DNA of 64,000 nucleotides from positions 124,001 through 188,000 of the forward strand of contig JAKOXH010000043.1 in NCBI GenBank assembly GCA_029781135.1, given 5' to 3'. Positions 25,738-34,472 of the stretch are shown here, in pieces. This DNA comes from Planctomycetota bacterium. Lineage in GTDB: Bacteria > Planctomycetota > Planctomycetia > Pirellulales > Lacipirellulaceae. Each line of letters starts with the position of its first letter. The stretch's first letter is position 1. The notes beneath the pieces are model-generated. The model saw only the letters and a list, made by a program, of their open reading frames with translations, was not told the origin of the DNA and did not search any database. The position numbers and the translations under genes are program-made.

Positions 25738-26445
25738 TCAATTCTCGCTAAATGTTGGCGGGAAGATGTGCGACGCTTTCTTCTCCTGGCCAGCCGCAAG
25801 CCGCTTCACTTCGTTCAGCAGGATTTCAGCCCGCCGCCGAACGCTACTTTCGCCCAGGAGGCCGAGTTTCACCTCGGCACACAACGGCAATGTGTACGCC
25901 GCCAGGTCGGTGAGCGCCCCCAACGATATTTCGCCAGAGAGCATGTTTTCCAACTGCTCGGGCAATTCGCAGGTACACGGTAAATGGCTGCGGAACGCGG
26001 TGACGAGTTCCTCCTGGACGCGCTGGCACTGGCAGGCACTCGCAAAATCGTAACTGTCTTCCACCAACTCAACGCGGGCCTGGCGAAACGAGCGCAGGGG
26101 GTCCAATTCCTGCAAGATTCGCGCACGCTGCACACCTAATAGCAGCACGTTGTAGCGACCGTCTTCCAAACGGTGATGGGCCACCACTTTCCCCAAACAT
26201 GCAGCGGGCGAAATCGGCGGCCGGCTCTCGTAATCGGTCTCCCAACCGGGTTTGAGCACGGCCATCGTGATCAACCGGTCGCCCGCCAGGGCGTCTTCGA
26301 GCATCTCCCGATAACGCCCCTCGAAAATATGGAGCGGTTGCATCACATGCGGATACAGCACCAGGTTCGGCAACGGGAACAGCCGCACGACGCCTGAAAA
26401 CGTGTGCGCATCGAAACTCAGCTCGGCTGCATCCCACGGGTTCAT
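25738..26445 (-). CDS. Lon substrate-binding (LON) domain protein
   Basis: 235 residues consisting of the N-terminal domain of Lon protease without ATPase or protease parts. Seen: VRLFPLPNLVLYPHVMQPLHIFEGRYREMLEDAL broken over about 18-52, and a later FGKVV-like segment CLGKVVAHHRLEDGRYNVLLLGVQRARI around 80-107. Such stand-alone proteins may bind substrates or interact with cereblon-like partners; role unproven. The ATG at 26445 leaves 7 bases after the DUF309 stop. Confidence 0.85.
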   Translation of the reverse strand: MNPWDAAELSFDAHTFSGVVRLFPLPNLVLYPHVMQPLHIFEGRYREMLEDALAGDRLITMAVLKPGWETDYESRPPISPAACLGKVVAHHRLEDGRYNVLLLGVQRARILQELDPLRSFRQARVELVEDSYDFASACQCQRVQEELVTAFRSHLPCTCELPEQLENMLSGEISLGALTDLAAYTLPLCAEVKLGLLGESSVRRRAEILLNEVKRLAAGQEKKASHIFPPTFSEN

Positions 26446-26452
26446 CGGACGA

Positions 26453-26872
26453 TCACCCCTCAACTTCAACCGGCGGCAATTCCACGGGCGGGTCGAGCCA
26501 AATCTCGGGAATCAATTCCGGATTCAACTCAACCCGCGGGAACTCCTCGGCACTCGTGGCAACCTCGGCGAAACACGCGTCAAACTCCGCGAGGAACTTC
26601 GTGACATTAAGTCCGCAGCAATGCGGCCGGTAGGGCTCCAAGTAGCCCCGGCTCGTTCCGTACACTTTGCGTGCCCCGCGCGTGTTACCATTGCCAAAAT
26701 GGTGCAGCGCCACGGCCGCCTGAATTAACCCCTTATAAAACAGCCGCAACTCGCCGCCGTAACTCTTCCACAGATCTTCCCAAACCTCGTGCGCTGCGAA
26801 AAACTCGCACGCATTGAAATAAGCAATCCCCTGCAAATATAGCGGATCGTACTGCTCCTCTACGGTGCCCAT
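26453..26872 (-). CDS. DUF309 family protein
   Basis: 139 residues. YFNACEFFAAHEVWEDLW (about 20-37) and RLFYKGLIQAAVALHHFGNGNTRGARKVY (about 43-71) are the two helix pairs of the DUF309 fold with the invariant E-x-x-H-E-x-W-E-x-x-W pattern. The function is unknown. Followed closely by the Lon-domain gene. A GTG at 26899 would add nine residues. Confidence 0.82.
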   Translation of the reverse strand: MGTVEEQYDPLYLQGIAYFNACEFFAAHEVWEDLWKSYGGELRLFYKGLIQAAVALHHFGNGNTRGARKVYGTSRGYLEPYRPHCCGLNVTKFLAEFDACFAEVATSAEEFPRVELNPELIPEIWLDPPVELPPVEVEG

Positions 26873-26996
26873 GACTGGTAGTAAGTCTAGGTTTGGCACC
26901 CACTTTGGTCAAGTTTAACAAGCGGCGCCGCGACGCCGCCGTTACGAGCGTGGTATCGCTTGACAGCGACTCACCCAACTCCACAATTGCCTAATT

Positions 26997-27022
26997 AGTG
27001 TCGGCGGCTACGCCGAATCATC
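26997..27022 (-). repeat. REP family C, single copy
   Basis: Read on minus: head GATG instead of GTAG, then TCGGCG-TAGC-CGCCGA stem-loop. It lies just before nth and creates a false N-terminal extension of that gene. Confidence 0.65.
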
Positions 27023-27048
27023 CTTCACTAAACGCTGCCACTTCTACC

Positions 27049-27804
27049 ATGGCTACCCCGAAACGGAAATCGCCGGCAGCCGACCGCAGGGCAGCCGTCA
27101 AAGGGAGCGCCGCCGTCAAGACAAAGCGTGGCAAGAGATCGGTCTCAGCTGCGGGGAAGCCGCCGGCCGATCGGCAGGCGCAAGCCGACCGCGTCGTCGC
27201 GCACCTACGGGCCGATTACCCCGATGTCACCTGTGCGTTGGAAAATGAAACGCCGTTCGAACTACTCATCGCCACGATTCTTTCGGCGCAGTGTACTGAC
27301 GCCCGCGTCAATATGGTGACGCCCGAACTCTTCCGCCGCTGGCCGGATGCCGAGGCGCTGGCCACCGCGCCAATCAATGCCCTCGAAAAAGTCATCCAAA
27401 GCACTGGCTTCTTCCGCAACAAGGCCAAAAACATTAAGGCGGCCAGCCAGGCCATCGTCGAACGTCACGATGGCGAACTCCCCCACGATATCGACGCCAT
27501 GATCGCGCTCCCCGGCGTCGGCCGCAAGACGGCCAATGTCGTGCTGGGTACCGCCTTTGGCCTGGCGACCGGCGTCGTGGTGGATACGCACGTCACGCGC
27601 CTCAGCAAACGTCTTGGCCTCACCGAACACACCGATGCCACGAAGATCGAGAAAGACCTCATGCAAGTTCTGCCGCAGAAAGAATGGGTCGACTTCTCGC
27701 ACCGCATGATTCACCACGGCCGCCAAATCTGCACCGCCCGCAAACCCAAATGCGAACAGTGTTCCATGAACAAGTTCTGCCCGAAAATTGGCGTGGAAAT
27801 TTAA
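27049..27804 (+). CDS. nth: Endonuclease III (DNA glycosylase/AP lyase)
   Basis: Removes oxidised pyrimidines and nicks abasic sites. From the ATG at 27049 it has a basic Lys/Arg-rich tail of about 35 residues, then the HhH-GPD fold. TILSAQCTDARVN is conserved; the catalytic Lys is in SAQCTD-flanked helix and hairpin LPGVGRKTANVVLGTAFG (about 150-168); the catalytic Asp is in VVVDTHVTRLSKRLGLT. The 4Fe-4S cluster uses C-x6-C-x2-C-x5-C at CTARKPKCEQCSMNKFC near the end. The frame from 26998 starts in a REP repeat and was rejected. Confidence 0.95.
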   Translation: MATPKRKSPAADRRAAVKGSAAVKTKRGKRSVSAAGKPPADRQAQADRVVAHLRADYPDVTCALENETPFELLIATILSAQCTDARVNMVTPELFRRWPDAEALATAPINALEKVIQSTGFFRNKAKNIKAASQAIVERHDGELPHDIDAMIALPGVGRKTANVVLGTAFGLATGVVVDTHVTRLSKRLGLTEHTDATKIEKDLMQVLPQKEWVDFSHRMIHHGRQICTARKPKCEQCSMNKFCPKIGVEI

Positions 27805-27830
27805 GAAATCACATTTAGGCATTCCTTGTT

Positions 27831-27935
27831 TTAGCGTCGGCGGCAACGCCGAATCTACTTCGTTCACACACTGCCCCATCGTCAAATTAACAGCGCATCT
27901 CCAATATCATTCGGCGTCGCCGCCGACGCTAAACG
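27831..27935. repeat. REPIN, family C inverted pair
   Basis: Left unit (minus) GTAG-AT-TCGGCG-TTGC-CGCCGA and right unit (plus) ATTCGGCG-TCGC-CGCCGACGCTAA, about 55 bases apart. It fills the gap between nth and dcd. Confidence 0.75.
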
Positions 27936-27947
27936 CAATAATTCGCC

Positions 27948-28523
27948 ATGATACTTTCCGGAAACGCCATTCGCGAACGACTCGGCAACGACATCCTCAT
28001 CGATCCGTTCGATCCCGCGCAGCTCAACCCCAACAGCTACAATCTCACGCTGCACAACGAACTGATGGTCTACGAAGAGCTGATGCTCGACATGGCCAAG
28101 GCGAACCGCGTGCGGCGGATCGAAATCCCGCCCGAGGGCGTCGTCCTCAGCCCGAACCAGCTTTACCTGGCCCGCACGGTCGAACGCACCACCACGCACA
28201 ACCTCGTACCGCAAATCGAAGGCCGCTCCTCGATCGGCCGCCTCGGCCTGTTCGTTCACGTGACGGCCGGCTTCGGCGACGTCGGCTTCAGCGGCTACTG
28301 GACACTTGAGATGTTTGCCATCCATCCGGTCCGCATCTATCCCGGTATCCCCATCTGCCAAATCTTCTACCACGAAGTTTGCGGCCCGATCGAAGAGTAC
28401 GCCAGCAAATACCAACACAACCGCGATATCCAACCCAGCCTGATGTTCGAGGAGCTGGCCCCGCAGCACCAACATGACCCGCAACTGCCGCTAATCTTCG
28501 GCACGGAACGCTCGCGCGGCTAA
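27948..28523 (+). CDS. dcd: dCTP deaminase
   Basis: Converts dCTP to dUTP for thymidylate synthesis. 191 residues. MILSGNAIRERL, INPNSYNLTLHN-like LNPNSYNLTLHNE, and the core EGRSSIGRLGLFVHVTAGFGDVGFSGYWTLE broken over about 92-122, including the catalytic Glu (last E), Arg and the trimer-interface Ser. IYPGIPICQIFYHE completes the signature. Simple deaminase length; the additional dUTPase activity of the bifunctional form cannot be judged. Starts 12 bases after the REPIN without a Shine-Dalgarno. Confidence 0.94.
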   Translation: MILSGNAIRERLGNDILIDPFDPAQLNPNSYNLTLHNELMVYEELMLDMAKANRVRRIEIPPEGVVLSPNQLYLARTVERTTTHNLVPQIEGRSSIGRLGLFVHVTAGFGDVGFSGYWTLEMFAIHPVRIYPGIPICQIFYHEVCGPIEEYASKYQHNRDIQPSLMFEELAPQHQHDPQLPLIFGTERSRG

Positions 28524-28529
28524 AATGTA

Positions 28530-28563
28530 TCCCCCTCCTTTTTAGGGATTGGCTAGAGGAGGG
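28530..28563. repeat. CCCCTCC...GGAGGG hairpin
   Basis: CCCTCCT and AGGAGGG flank TTTTAGGGATTGGCTAG. Lies 7 bases after the dcd stop and could serve as a 3' hairpin. A short purine/pyrimidine palindrome seen once. Confidence 0.5.
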
Positions 28564-28774
28564 TTCGATCGCTTTGTTTCCGCGCCGTCTCTTGCACCGG
28601 CCGGTCCGCCGTTCCCACAGACGCCGCTGTAATACACGTGAATTACAGAGCACCCTATTTGTTGAGCACCTCCGTTAGTCACGTAAGTCGCATTCTTTTC
28701 CGAGTACAGGAGGCAAAGACAATCGCAGTGGCCAATGGTGGTACATTGGGATATGCTACAGGTAGGAGTCTAAC

Positions 28775-28987
28775 ATGCAGTATCGTGTTCTAATCGAAAC
28801 CGATGAGGACGGCGTTTTTGTGGCCGAAGTGCCTGCCTTGCCTGGCTGTATTTCTCAAGGGCAGACTCGCACAGAAGCAATTGCCAATATCAAGGAGGCT
28901 ATTGCAGCCTACGTCGAGAGCCTGCAAAAGCACGGTGAGCCGATTCCGCCGCCAGTTTCGGAGGAAGTCGTGGAGGTTAATCTTTGA
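28775..28987 (+). CDS. hicB: HicB-like antitoxin
   Basis: 70 residues with the HicB partial RNase H-like fold: YRVLIETDEDGVFVAEVPALPGCISQGQTRTEAIANIKEAI broken over about 3-45, then a short C-terminal tail. The ATG has GGTAGGAG 7 bases upstream. Neutralises the HicA toxin downstream; the hicA start overlaps its stop (TTGA). Confidence 0.88.
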   Translation: MQYRVLIETDEDGVFVAEVPALPGCISQGQTRTEAIANIKEAIAAYVESLQKHGEPIPPPVSEEVVEVNL

Positions 28988-29208
28988 GCCGCTTGCCTCG
29001 CGTCTCGGGTCGCGGTGTAGTCCGGGCGCTCGAGAAGATCGGCTACGTCGTTGACCACCAGCGCGGCAGTCACATCGCGCTGCGCCACACCGATCCGCCG
29101 CATCGACGCCTGACCGTGCCCGACCATCGTGAGGTGGCCAAAGGAACCCTGCGCGCCATCATTCGACAGGCTGGGCTAACCGTCGACGAATTCAGGCATT
29201 TGATTTGA
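28984..29208 (+). CDS. hicA: HicA-like toxin (mRNA interferase)
   Basis: 74 residues from a TTG that overlaps the hicB stop. LPRVSGRGVVRALEKIGYVV, then the dsRBD-like GSHIALRH with the catalytic His, and a C-terminal TLRAIIRQAGLTVDEF. Cleaves mRNA when free of HicB. Gene order hicB-hicA is the reverse of E. coli but common elsewhere. Confidence 0.88.
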   Translation: MSRLPRVSGRGVVRALEKIGYVVDHQRGSHIALRHTDPPHRRLTVPDHREVAKGTLRAIIRQAGLTVDEFRHLI

Positions 29209-29322
29209 TGACGCCTGCTTCCGCCGTTTGGCTTGACAACTCCTACACCGATCGACGACGTCCCAACCCGCCGCACTTCGATGGTATTACGCGCATGTAT
29301 ATCGCCTGCTCTGCGATTGCCA

Positions 29323-29366
29323 AGCTCCAAAGGAGCGAACTCTGACAGCCCGGGGCGCAGCCCTGG
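29323..29366. repeat. GGGCGCAGCCC-type palindromes
   Basis: GCTCCAAAGGAGC followed by CCCGGGGCGCAGCCCTGG. The second shares GGGCGCAGCCCTGG with the repeats at 32262-32350. Confidence 0.55.
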
Positions 29367-29461
29367 AAAACGAACCCAAATTACGCCGGCAGCCTGTGAG
29401 GGCGACATCAACGCCGAGCCGGCCTACACATCCATTTACGTTCCAACAAGGACGCAACGCG

Positions 29462-29935
29462 TTATCCTTGCGCCATCCATACGATGAACCACAAGCCTAC
29501 GGCAATCGCGGTCATCGTGATTAGGAGGGTGCGGAGACTGAAGCGGGCGGAGAACGGCAGCAACGGAATCGTTGCGAATGCAGCAGTGGCAATTGCCACG
29601 AACAAATGTGGCAATTGAAACCATGTAGGATGCATGCCAACACTTGGCTTTCTTGGCGCCATCGATCCACCGGAAACAATGAAATCTCGCTCCCATTTCT
29701 CTTTCATTTCAATGGACTCGTGCCTAATGGACCAAACAGCAGCACTGGGCCGCGCGCGGGGCCAAGATAACGTAAGCCAGCCTTTGCTAGAGTGAACGAT
29801 TATCGCTCTTGCGATGGAGAGCGGTCCGCTGACAGTATCTTCCCACCAATAACTTCGTCCCCAAAGTGCGAGCGTAAGCAGGCATGCAAGCCAGCAGACA
29901 GTAGAAACAGCAACGCGGGTCTTCTTAAATCTCAT
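29462..29935 (-). CDS. Membrane protein with RFSLRTLL motif
   Basis: 157 residues. An N-terminal signal or membrane helix (MRFKKTRVAVSTVCWLACLL) is followed by an extracytoplasmic domain of about 90 residues, then two C-terminal helices: LPHLFVAIATAAFATIPLLP and RFSLRTLLITMTAIAVGLW. This is a planctomycete-type family of unknown function. The gene upstream (29951-30409) is a paralogue in which the RFSLRTLL Arg codon has become TGA. Confidence 0.65.
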   Translation of the reverse strand: MRFKKTRVAVSTVCWLACLLTLALWGRSYWWEDTVSGPLSIARAIIVHSSKGWLTLSWPRARPSAAVWSIRHESIEMKEKWERDFIVSGGSMAPRKPSVGMHPTWFQLPHLFVAIATAAFATIPLLPFSARFSLRTLLITMTAIAVGLWFIVWMAQG

Positions 29936-29950
29936 CGGATTGCTTGCTGG

Positions 29951-30409
29951 CTAACGTCTCGCAAGACAGCTCATCAAACCCAAGAACAGTGAAATTAGGG
30001 TAATAAAAACCAGTAAGGTACGGAGGCTGAATCATACGCGTTGATACGCGGCAATCGCGGCGCAGAGTGTAATCGTGACGGCAAACCAAGAAGGAAACTG
30101 CCAACCATCTCCCGTATACCGAAAGCTTCCTAACATCGATGGTGAGTTGCCGGCAATCTTTTCGCATTTCACCCACAACTGCGTAGTGGATGTAATGTAA
30201 TCCCAATTACGTGGAAAGGGCCAGTTAAAATTACTGTATCGGATGCGCAATTCTCCCGGAACGGAACCGCAATCGATGCACGTGTGACTAGTTACGCGCA
30301 GCAGAAATTGATCACAGTGGAAGTAACTTCTTGTCCACAACCCCATCAGCAACAAACACAGCACCCCACAAAAGACAGAAAACACAATTCTGGTTTTCTT
30401 GAATTTCAT
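29951..30409 (-). pseudogene. RFSLRTLL paralogue broken by an in-frame TGA
   Basis: The open part (30032-30409) begins MKFKKTRIVFSVFCGVLC and ends ...AAIAAYQRV. The next codon is TGA (30032-30034), and in the same frame it is followed by FSLRTLLVFITLISLFLGLM and seven more residues before TAG at 29951-29953. In the intact paralogue at 29462-29935 this position is the Arg of RFSLRTLL (a CGA to TGA change would explain it). Without read-through the last helix is lost. Either a recent nonsense mutation, a sequencing error, or recoding. The longer frame from 30613 was rejected because homology to the paralogue starts at 30409. Confidence 0.75.
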
Positions 30410-30473
30410 CGTTTTACCAACAGCGCGCAATTCGCGAGCGCAAGTATTCGGCCACCGGCACGCGTTATTCTCC

Positions 30474-31727
30474 TCAGTTAATCCAAATCGCCATCCCCAC
30501 AAACCGGCCTTGGAAGACCCGCTGAAACTCGGTCCAGGTTTCCGGCGTGGTGAGGGTGCCTTCTTCCAAATACGGCACGGCATCGCTCCCTTGAATCCAC
30601 AGCACGAGGTCAAAATCCTTCGGGTCGGCGAACACCTTCTGCAAATTCACGCCCTTGCCTGAACTCCCACGCCAGAACGGAATGAGCTTCTTGCCGTTGA
30701 GTACGTCCTCGGCTTCATCCAAGAACTTGCGCCAGGCGGCCAGCCGTTCCGGCGTCATCGCCACCCCTTCGACGACGCTCTGCTGATTCGGCCCGGGAAT
30801 CCACTCGCGATCATTGTCGGTCTCCGCCTCGATGAGTTTCCAACTCTCGCGGCTCGCCTCGATCATCGCCAGCAGATGCTCGCGCGCCTTTGCCAGCCGC
30901 TCCGGCTCACGCAACGGAAAATTTGCCAAGTGGATGACGCCAATCGCGTCCAGAATCATCGGCTCATCAAATGGCGAGGTCGCACCGGCAGAACTTCGCC
31001 GCGTCAGCACCTCGGCAAAGGCCGTCTGTGGATTGGCAAAAAACAACTGGGCCGTACGATCGAACAGCCGCTCCTCGTCATACGCCAAAATGAAATCGCC
31101 CAGGGCCGCGAGCAAATGGCAATACCCGCGCAGCCAATGCACATCGGCCGAATCCAGGCCGATCACAAAACTCTCGGGCACATCCCGGCCGCCGCGGGCG
31201 GCAAACCGGCTGAACACCGTCCACAGCGTTTCGTCGGCGTCTGCCTGCCCGTCGCCGTTCATATCCAGCCGGACCTTGGTGATGTCAAGCTCCCATTTGA
31301 GGTTCGTGTCGCTAATTGGTTTCAGCGTCGCTTCCGCGAGTTCCACTTGTTTCACAAACCGCTCGAGCATCTGTCGCACATCGTCGTAGCGCACTGGCTC
31401 TGGCTGCGCGTTCGGCTTGATGGGCGTGCGCAGAAACGGCACGAAATTCATGTTCGGCTGCAGCCCGTAACGGTACGAATCCTGGGCGAGGCGCTCGATC
31501 GCCGTGAAGAACTGCACGCCACCTAATTGAAAGCGCGCTAGATCGTCCTTCGGCTCACTGGCCGAAAACTTCGCCAGTGCTTCGGCCGCCGACGCAAACT
31601 GCCCGCCGGCAAGAAACTCGGCAATCTCGGGCCGCTCTTCCGCTACGACAGAATTCGCAATGAGCAACACGCCGGCAACTGCACACCCCGTGGCCAGCCG
31701 ACGCAGCACGATCTTGTGGGCAACCAT
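30474..31727 (-). CDS. Secreted conserved hypothetical with EF-hand-like loop
   Basis: 417 residues. MVAHKIVLRRLATGCAVAGVLLIANSVVAEE is a Sec signal peptide (broken: cleavage expected near 29). The mature protein is helical, with AEFLAGGQFASAAEALAKF resembling a helical repeat and a calcium-type loop DMNGDGQADADE (about 155-166) as in dockerin or EF-hand motifs. AGGAGGAG lies 8 bases before the ATG. Possibly periplasmic. Function unknown; I recognise the type only as a planctomycete hypothetical. Confidence 0.7.
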   Translation of the reverse strand: MVAHKIVLRRLATGCAVAGVLLIANSVVAEERPEIAEFLAGGQFASAAEALAKFSASEPKDDLARFQLGGVQFFTAIERLAQDSYRYGLQPNMNFVPFLRTPIKPNAQPEPVRYDDVRQMLERFVKQVELAEATLKPISDTNLKWELDITKVRLDMNGDGQADADETLWTVFSRFAARGGRDVPESFVIGLDSADVHWLRGYCHLLAALGDFILAYDEERLFDRTAQLFFANPQTAFAEVLTRRSSAGATSPFDEPMILDAIGVIHLANFPLREPERLAKAREHLLAMIEASRESWKLIEAETDNDREWIPGPNQQSVVEGVAMTPERLAAWRKFLDEAEDVLNGKKLIPFWRGSSGKGVNLQKVFADPKDFDLVLWIQGSDAVPYLEEGTLTTPETWTEFQRVFQGRFVGMAIWIN

Positions 31728-32122
31728 CGTTGTCTCCTCCTGGGCAGAGGCCGAAGTGTCGCCTCAAGTACCAATTGAGAAAACCCGCGGTCGCCGCCCC
31801 AAATTGGGCCACAGATACCAAGAATAAAATGAGGCCGGTGGCGTTCCCTCGCGGCGAAACTCCCCATCGAAGAGTCCTAATTCAAGATGCCGAGCAGCAC
31901 CGGCCGCCGCCATTATGGCCCAACCGACCTCCCGATTGCAACTTCGCCTAACGACTACGGGGGGTAGGGTATCTACGGCCGCCCAATAACGCAGACCACG
32001 AACCGCATCGCAAACCTGAAACAAATGCCCTGGAAATATCGGCCGCTTACGGGAAACTTAATTTCGCTCGAATGCGATCAACGGATCGATTTTTGCGGAC
32101 TTCTTCCCCTCCCCCGTCACCT
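31728..32122. other. 395-base gap upstream of the secreted protein
   Basis: Must hold the promoter of the minus-strand secreted protein gene. No repeat family, gene or clear promoter pair was recognised. Confidence 0.35.
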
Positions 32123-32475
32123 TTACTTCACCGCCCCTTCGACAATCGCAATCTCCTCAGCCGTCAGACCGTAGAGTTCGTACACGAGCCGATCAATCGC
32201 CCGATCCGTCGCCTCAATCCGACGCTCAATCAGCGTTCGCTCGTGGGCTGCGTTGCTTACGCCAGCCCTGCAAGGGCGAAATCCGTTAGCCCAGGGCGCA
32301 GCCCTGGGACACGTTTCCATAATGCACGTTAGCCCTGCAAGGGCGGAATCAACTCGCCGCGTTGCAGCCCCCGTCGATATGATTCGCGATGCTCGGCAAA
32401 CTTCTCGACCAGCTCGCGAATTTCGGGCGGAGCCGCAACTTCCGCAGCCGTTATCGATATCTGCTTCTTGGCCAT
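32123..32475 (-). pseudogene. Remnant of a type IIG (Eco57I-like) restriction-modification gene
   Basis: Two pieces of what is normally a gene of about 1,000 codons. The 5' piece (32329-32475) reads MAKKQISITAAEVAAPPEIR then ELVEKFAEHRESYRRG, which I recognise as the N-terminus of Eco57I-type methylase/restriction proteins; it stops shortly after in repeat DNA. The 3' piece (32123-32254) reads ERRIEATDRAIDRLVYELYG then LTAEEIAIVEG, their usual C-terminus. All catalytic parts are missing; repeats of the CCCTGCAAGGGCG type sit between. Confidence 0.65.
32262..32350. repeat. CCCTGCAAGGGCG / CCAGGGCGCAGCCCTGG repeat cluster
   Basis: Two copies of AGCCCTGCAAGGGCG (at about 32264 and 32331) flank a CCCAGGGCGCAGCCCTGGG palindrome. 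The cluster lies exactly where the middle of the restriction-modification gene should be. Confidence 0.75.
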
Positions 32476-32587
32476 GGCCTCATTTCCAATCGGCACCACG
32501 TTTCACCGCCGACCGATTGTAACAGGCCCTGGCCCCGGAGGTCAGGCATCCTCTTGAGTCTTGCACGACTGTGAACGGGCAGTTCGC

Positions 32588-32612
32588 GCTCCGCTCCGCG
32601 TCGCGGCTAAAC
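32588..32612. repeat. GCGTCGCGGCTAAAC repeat (family D), single copy
   Basis: GCTCCGCTCCGCGTCGCGGCTAAAC. The same 3' part occurs at 53070-53160 (inverted pair) and inside a gene at 59829-59857. Confidence 0.65.
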
Positions 32613-32687
32613 GGTTGGTCATGAGCAAGGCGACGCGGTCAAGGGCTGCCGAGCAGGGACAAAGAGCAAGCTGGCCGCAATGCGGAG

Positions 32688-32716
32688 CACTGCTAACAAG
32701 TTAGCAGTGGCACACC
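32688..32716. repeat. CACTGCTAAC palindrome with GGCACACC tail
   Basis: CACTGCTAAC-AA-GTTAGCAGTG is a perfect 10-bp stem followed by GCACACC. The outer part resembles the palindrome inside purU at 34901-34921 (CACTGGC ... GCCAGTGGCAC). Confidence 0.65.
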
Positions 32717-32726
32717 GCCGAACATT

Positions 32727-32748
32727 GTCAGGCTGAAGCCTGACCTAC
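32727..32748 (-). repeat. REP family B, single copy
   Basis: Read on minus: GTAG-GTCAGGCT-TC-AGCCTGAC. It starts 4 bases after the ATPase stop codon. Confidence 0.75.
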
Positions 32749-32750
32749 GC

Positions 32751-34211
32751 TCACATCACCGCGAAGTAATTCTCGACGGCGAAATCGAAGGTTTGTGGGG
32801 TGAGCTTCGGCGACTGGTTGGTGTAGCGGCAGAAATTGAGAATCTGCAGAATGAGGTCGCGCGGCTGGCAGCAGCGCAACTTGCGGCCCACCGCCCGATA
32901 GTGCTTTTCCATCAGGTAATCGACGGCCGCCTCGTTGTACTCGACGCCCAGCTTGTTCGCCATCACCTTGAGCAAATGGCGGAAGGCCTCTTCCGTCGGA
33001 TCGGTGACCTCGATTTTGTACGGAATACGCCGCAGGAATGCATCGTCGACCAAATCCTTTGGCTCGAGGTTCGTCGAAAATACGATCAACTGATCGAACG
33101 GCACTTGAATTTTCTTGCCGCTGGCCAGGTTGAGAAAGTCATAGCGCTTTTCGAGCGGCACGATCCAACGGTTGAGCAACTCATCGGTCGTCATCCGTTG
33201 CCGGCCGAAGTCGTCGATCACGAGCGTGCCGCAGTTGCTCTTGAGCTGCACGGGCGCTTCGCTCACGTTCGTGGCCGTGTTGAGCGTCACTTCCAGATGG
33301 TCCATCGTGAGTTCGCCACCGACGACGATCGTCGGCCGGCGAATGCGAATCCAACGCTGGTCGATCTTGCGATTGTCGAGCAAGCCCTCGTTGGCCGGCA
33401 GCGGCATTTCCTCGTGCATGCCGGGGTCGTACATCCGCATGATCTCGCCGTCGACGCCGATCGACCGCGGAATCCAAATCGTTTGACCGAACGCCTTGGT
33501 GATCCGCTCGGCGATGCTCGTCTTGCCATTGCCAGGCGCGCCGAACAAGAACATGCCGCGACCCGAGTTGATCGCCGGCCCAAGCCGCAACAGCATCGAC
33601 TTGTCGATGAGCAGGTCTTCAAACGCGCGATGCAAGTCTTCTTCGGTCGGATGCTGATCGGTGAGCGTTTGCCGCTTCACGCTTTCGATGTACGCCGGCA
33701 AGGGCACGGGTGCCGCACCGAAGTATGTGCAGTGCTCGGCGAACTTTTTGGCCCGTTCGCGGCCCAACTCGGTGAGTTGGTACACGTAATCGTTCATCGG
33801 GGCAGAGCCTTTGTGGGCCACCAGCCGATCCTGCTTCATTGAGTGCATGAGCGGATCGACGATCCGAAAGGCAATTTTCAGGTGATCGGATAGGTAGCGG
33901 CCCGTCGCCTCGGCACGACCGTTGAGCGTTTTCAGAACCAGCGCTTCAACTTCGCCGTCCGTCAGCCCCGCGGCAGAGAGCGTTTCCGGCTCGATCGGGA
34001 TCCATTCACCTTTCCGCTCCGATGGTGCCGCGGTTGGTGTTGCCGCCACGGGCGCAACCGCCGGCGCCGCTTCGGCGGCCGGGCGAGTCCGCACCGGTCC
34101 CTGGGCCATCGTGAGCTGATGGATGCGATCCATCAGCGCATCGAGCCGGCTGTGGTCGTCGCCCTGGCCGGCGGTAGCTCCAGCAGTTCCGCTTGGCTTG
34201 GAAGTGGACAT
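32751..34211 (-). CDS. AAA-type ATPase with N-terminal winged-helix-like region
   Basis: 486 residues. After an Ala/Pro-rich N-terminus, a helical domain (about 75-175, [35 protein letters not shown]) is followed by an ATPase core: Walker [10 protein letters not shown] (about 228-236) and Walker B TLVIDDFG (about 335-342), sensor-like [18 protein letters not shown] and a C-terminal lid. ATPases of this type recur in planctomycetes; roles in transport or assembly have been proposed but I cannot assign one. The chosen ATG (34211) is family-neutral; 34223 would add four residues. A family B REP follows the stop at once. Confidence 0.75.
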   Translation of the reverse strand: MSTSKPSGTAGATAGQGDDHSRLDALMDRIHQLTMAQGPVRTRPAAEAAPAVAPVAATPTAAPSERKGEWIPIEPETLSAAGLTDGEVEALVLKTLNGRAEATGRYLSDHLKIAFRIVDPLMHSMKQDRLVAHKGSAPMNDYVYQLTELGRERAKKFAEHCTYFGAAPVPLPAYIESVKRQTLTDQHPTEEDLHRAFEDLLIDKSMLLRLGPAINSGRGMFLFGAPGNGKTSIAERITKAFGQTIWIPRSIGVDGEIMRMYDPGMHEEMPLPANEGLLDNRKIDQRWIRIRRPTIVVGGELTMDHLEVTLNTATNVSEAPVQLKSNCGTLVIDDFGRQRMTTDELLNRWIVPLEKRYDFLNLASGKKIQVPFDQLIVFSTNLEPKDLVDDAFLRRIPYKIEVTDPTEEAFRHLLKVMANKLGVEYNEAAVDYLMEKHYRAVGRKLRCCQPRDLILQILNFCRYTNQSPKLTPQTFDFAVENYFAVM

Positions 34212-34472
34212 CAATCGACGCAACGAATGGGGGGTTCAAAATCTGCCTCTCAAGCCTAGGTCGCTCACGCTCAGGAGCAACTCACGATCGTTGAGATTCC
34301 TTGCGATCGTGCCGGTTATGCCGATCCGGCCGACCGTACAGCCTGCTCCGCCTGGCGACATGGTGTCTCGCGGATTTGCGGCGCGTTACACTGAGAGACT
34401 GAATCAATCGCTTTGGGTCCGCATCACAATGTCTTTCCCTGCCCCCTGCCTCCCGCATCCTCACCCCTCCCC

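Noticed and set aside
32793..33842. 349-codon plus-strand frame
   Set aside because: Antisense to the AAA ATPase, which carries Walker motifs.
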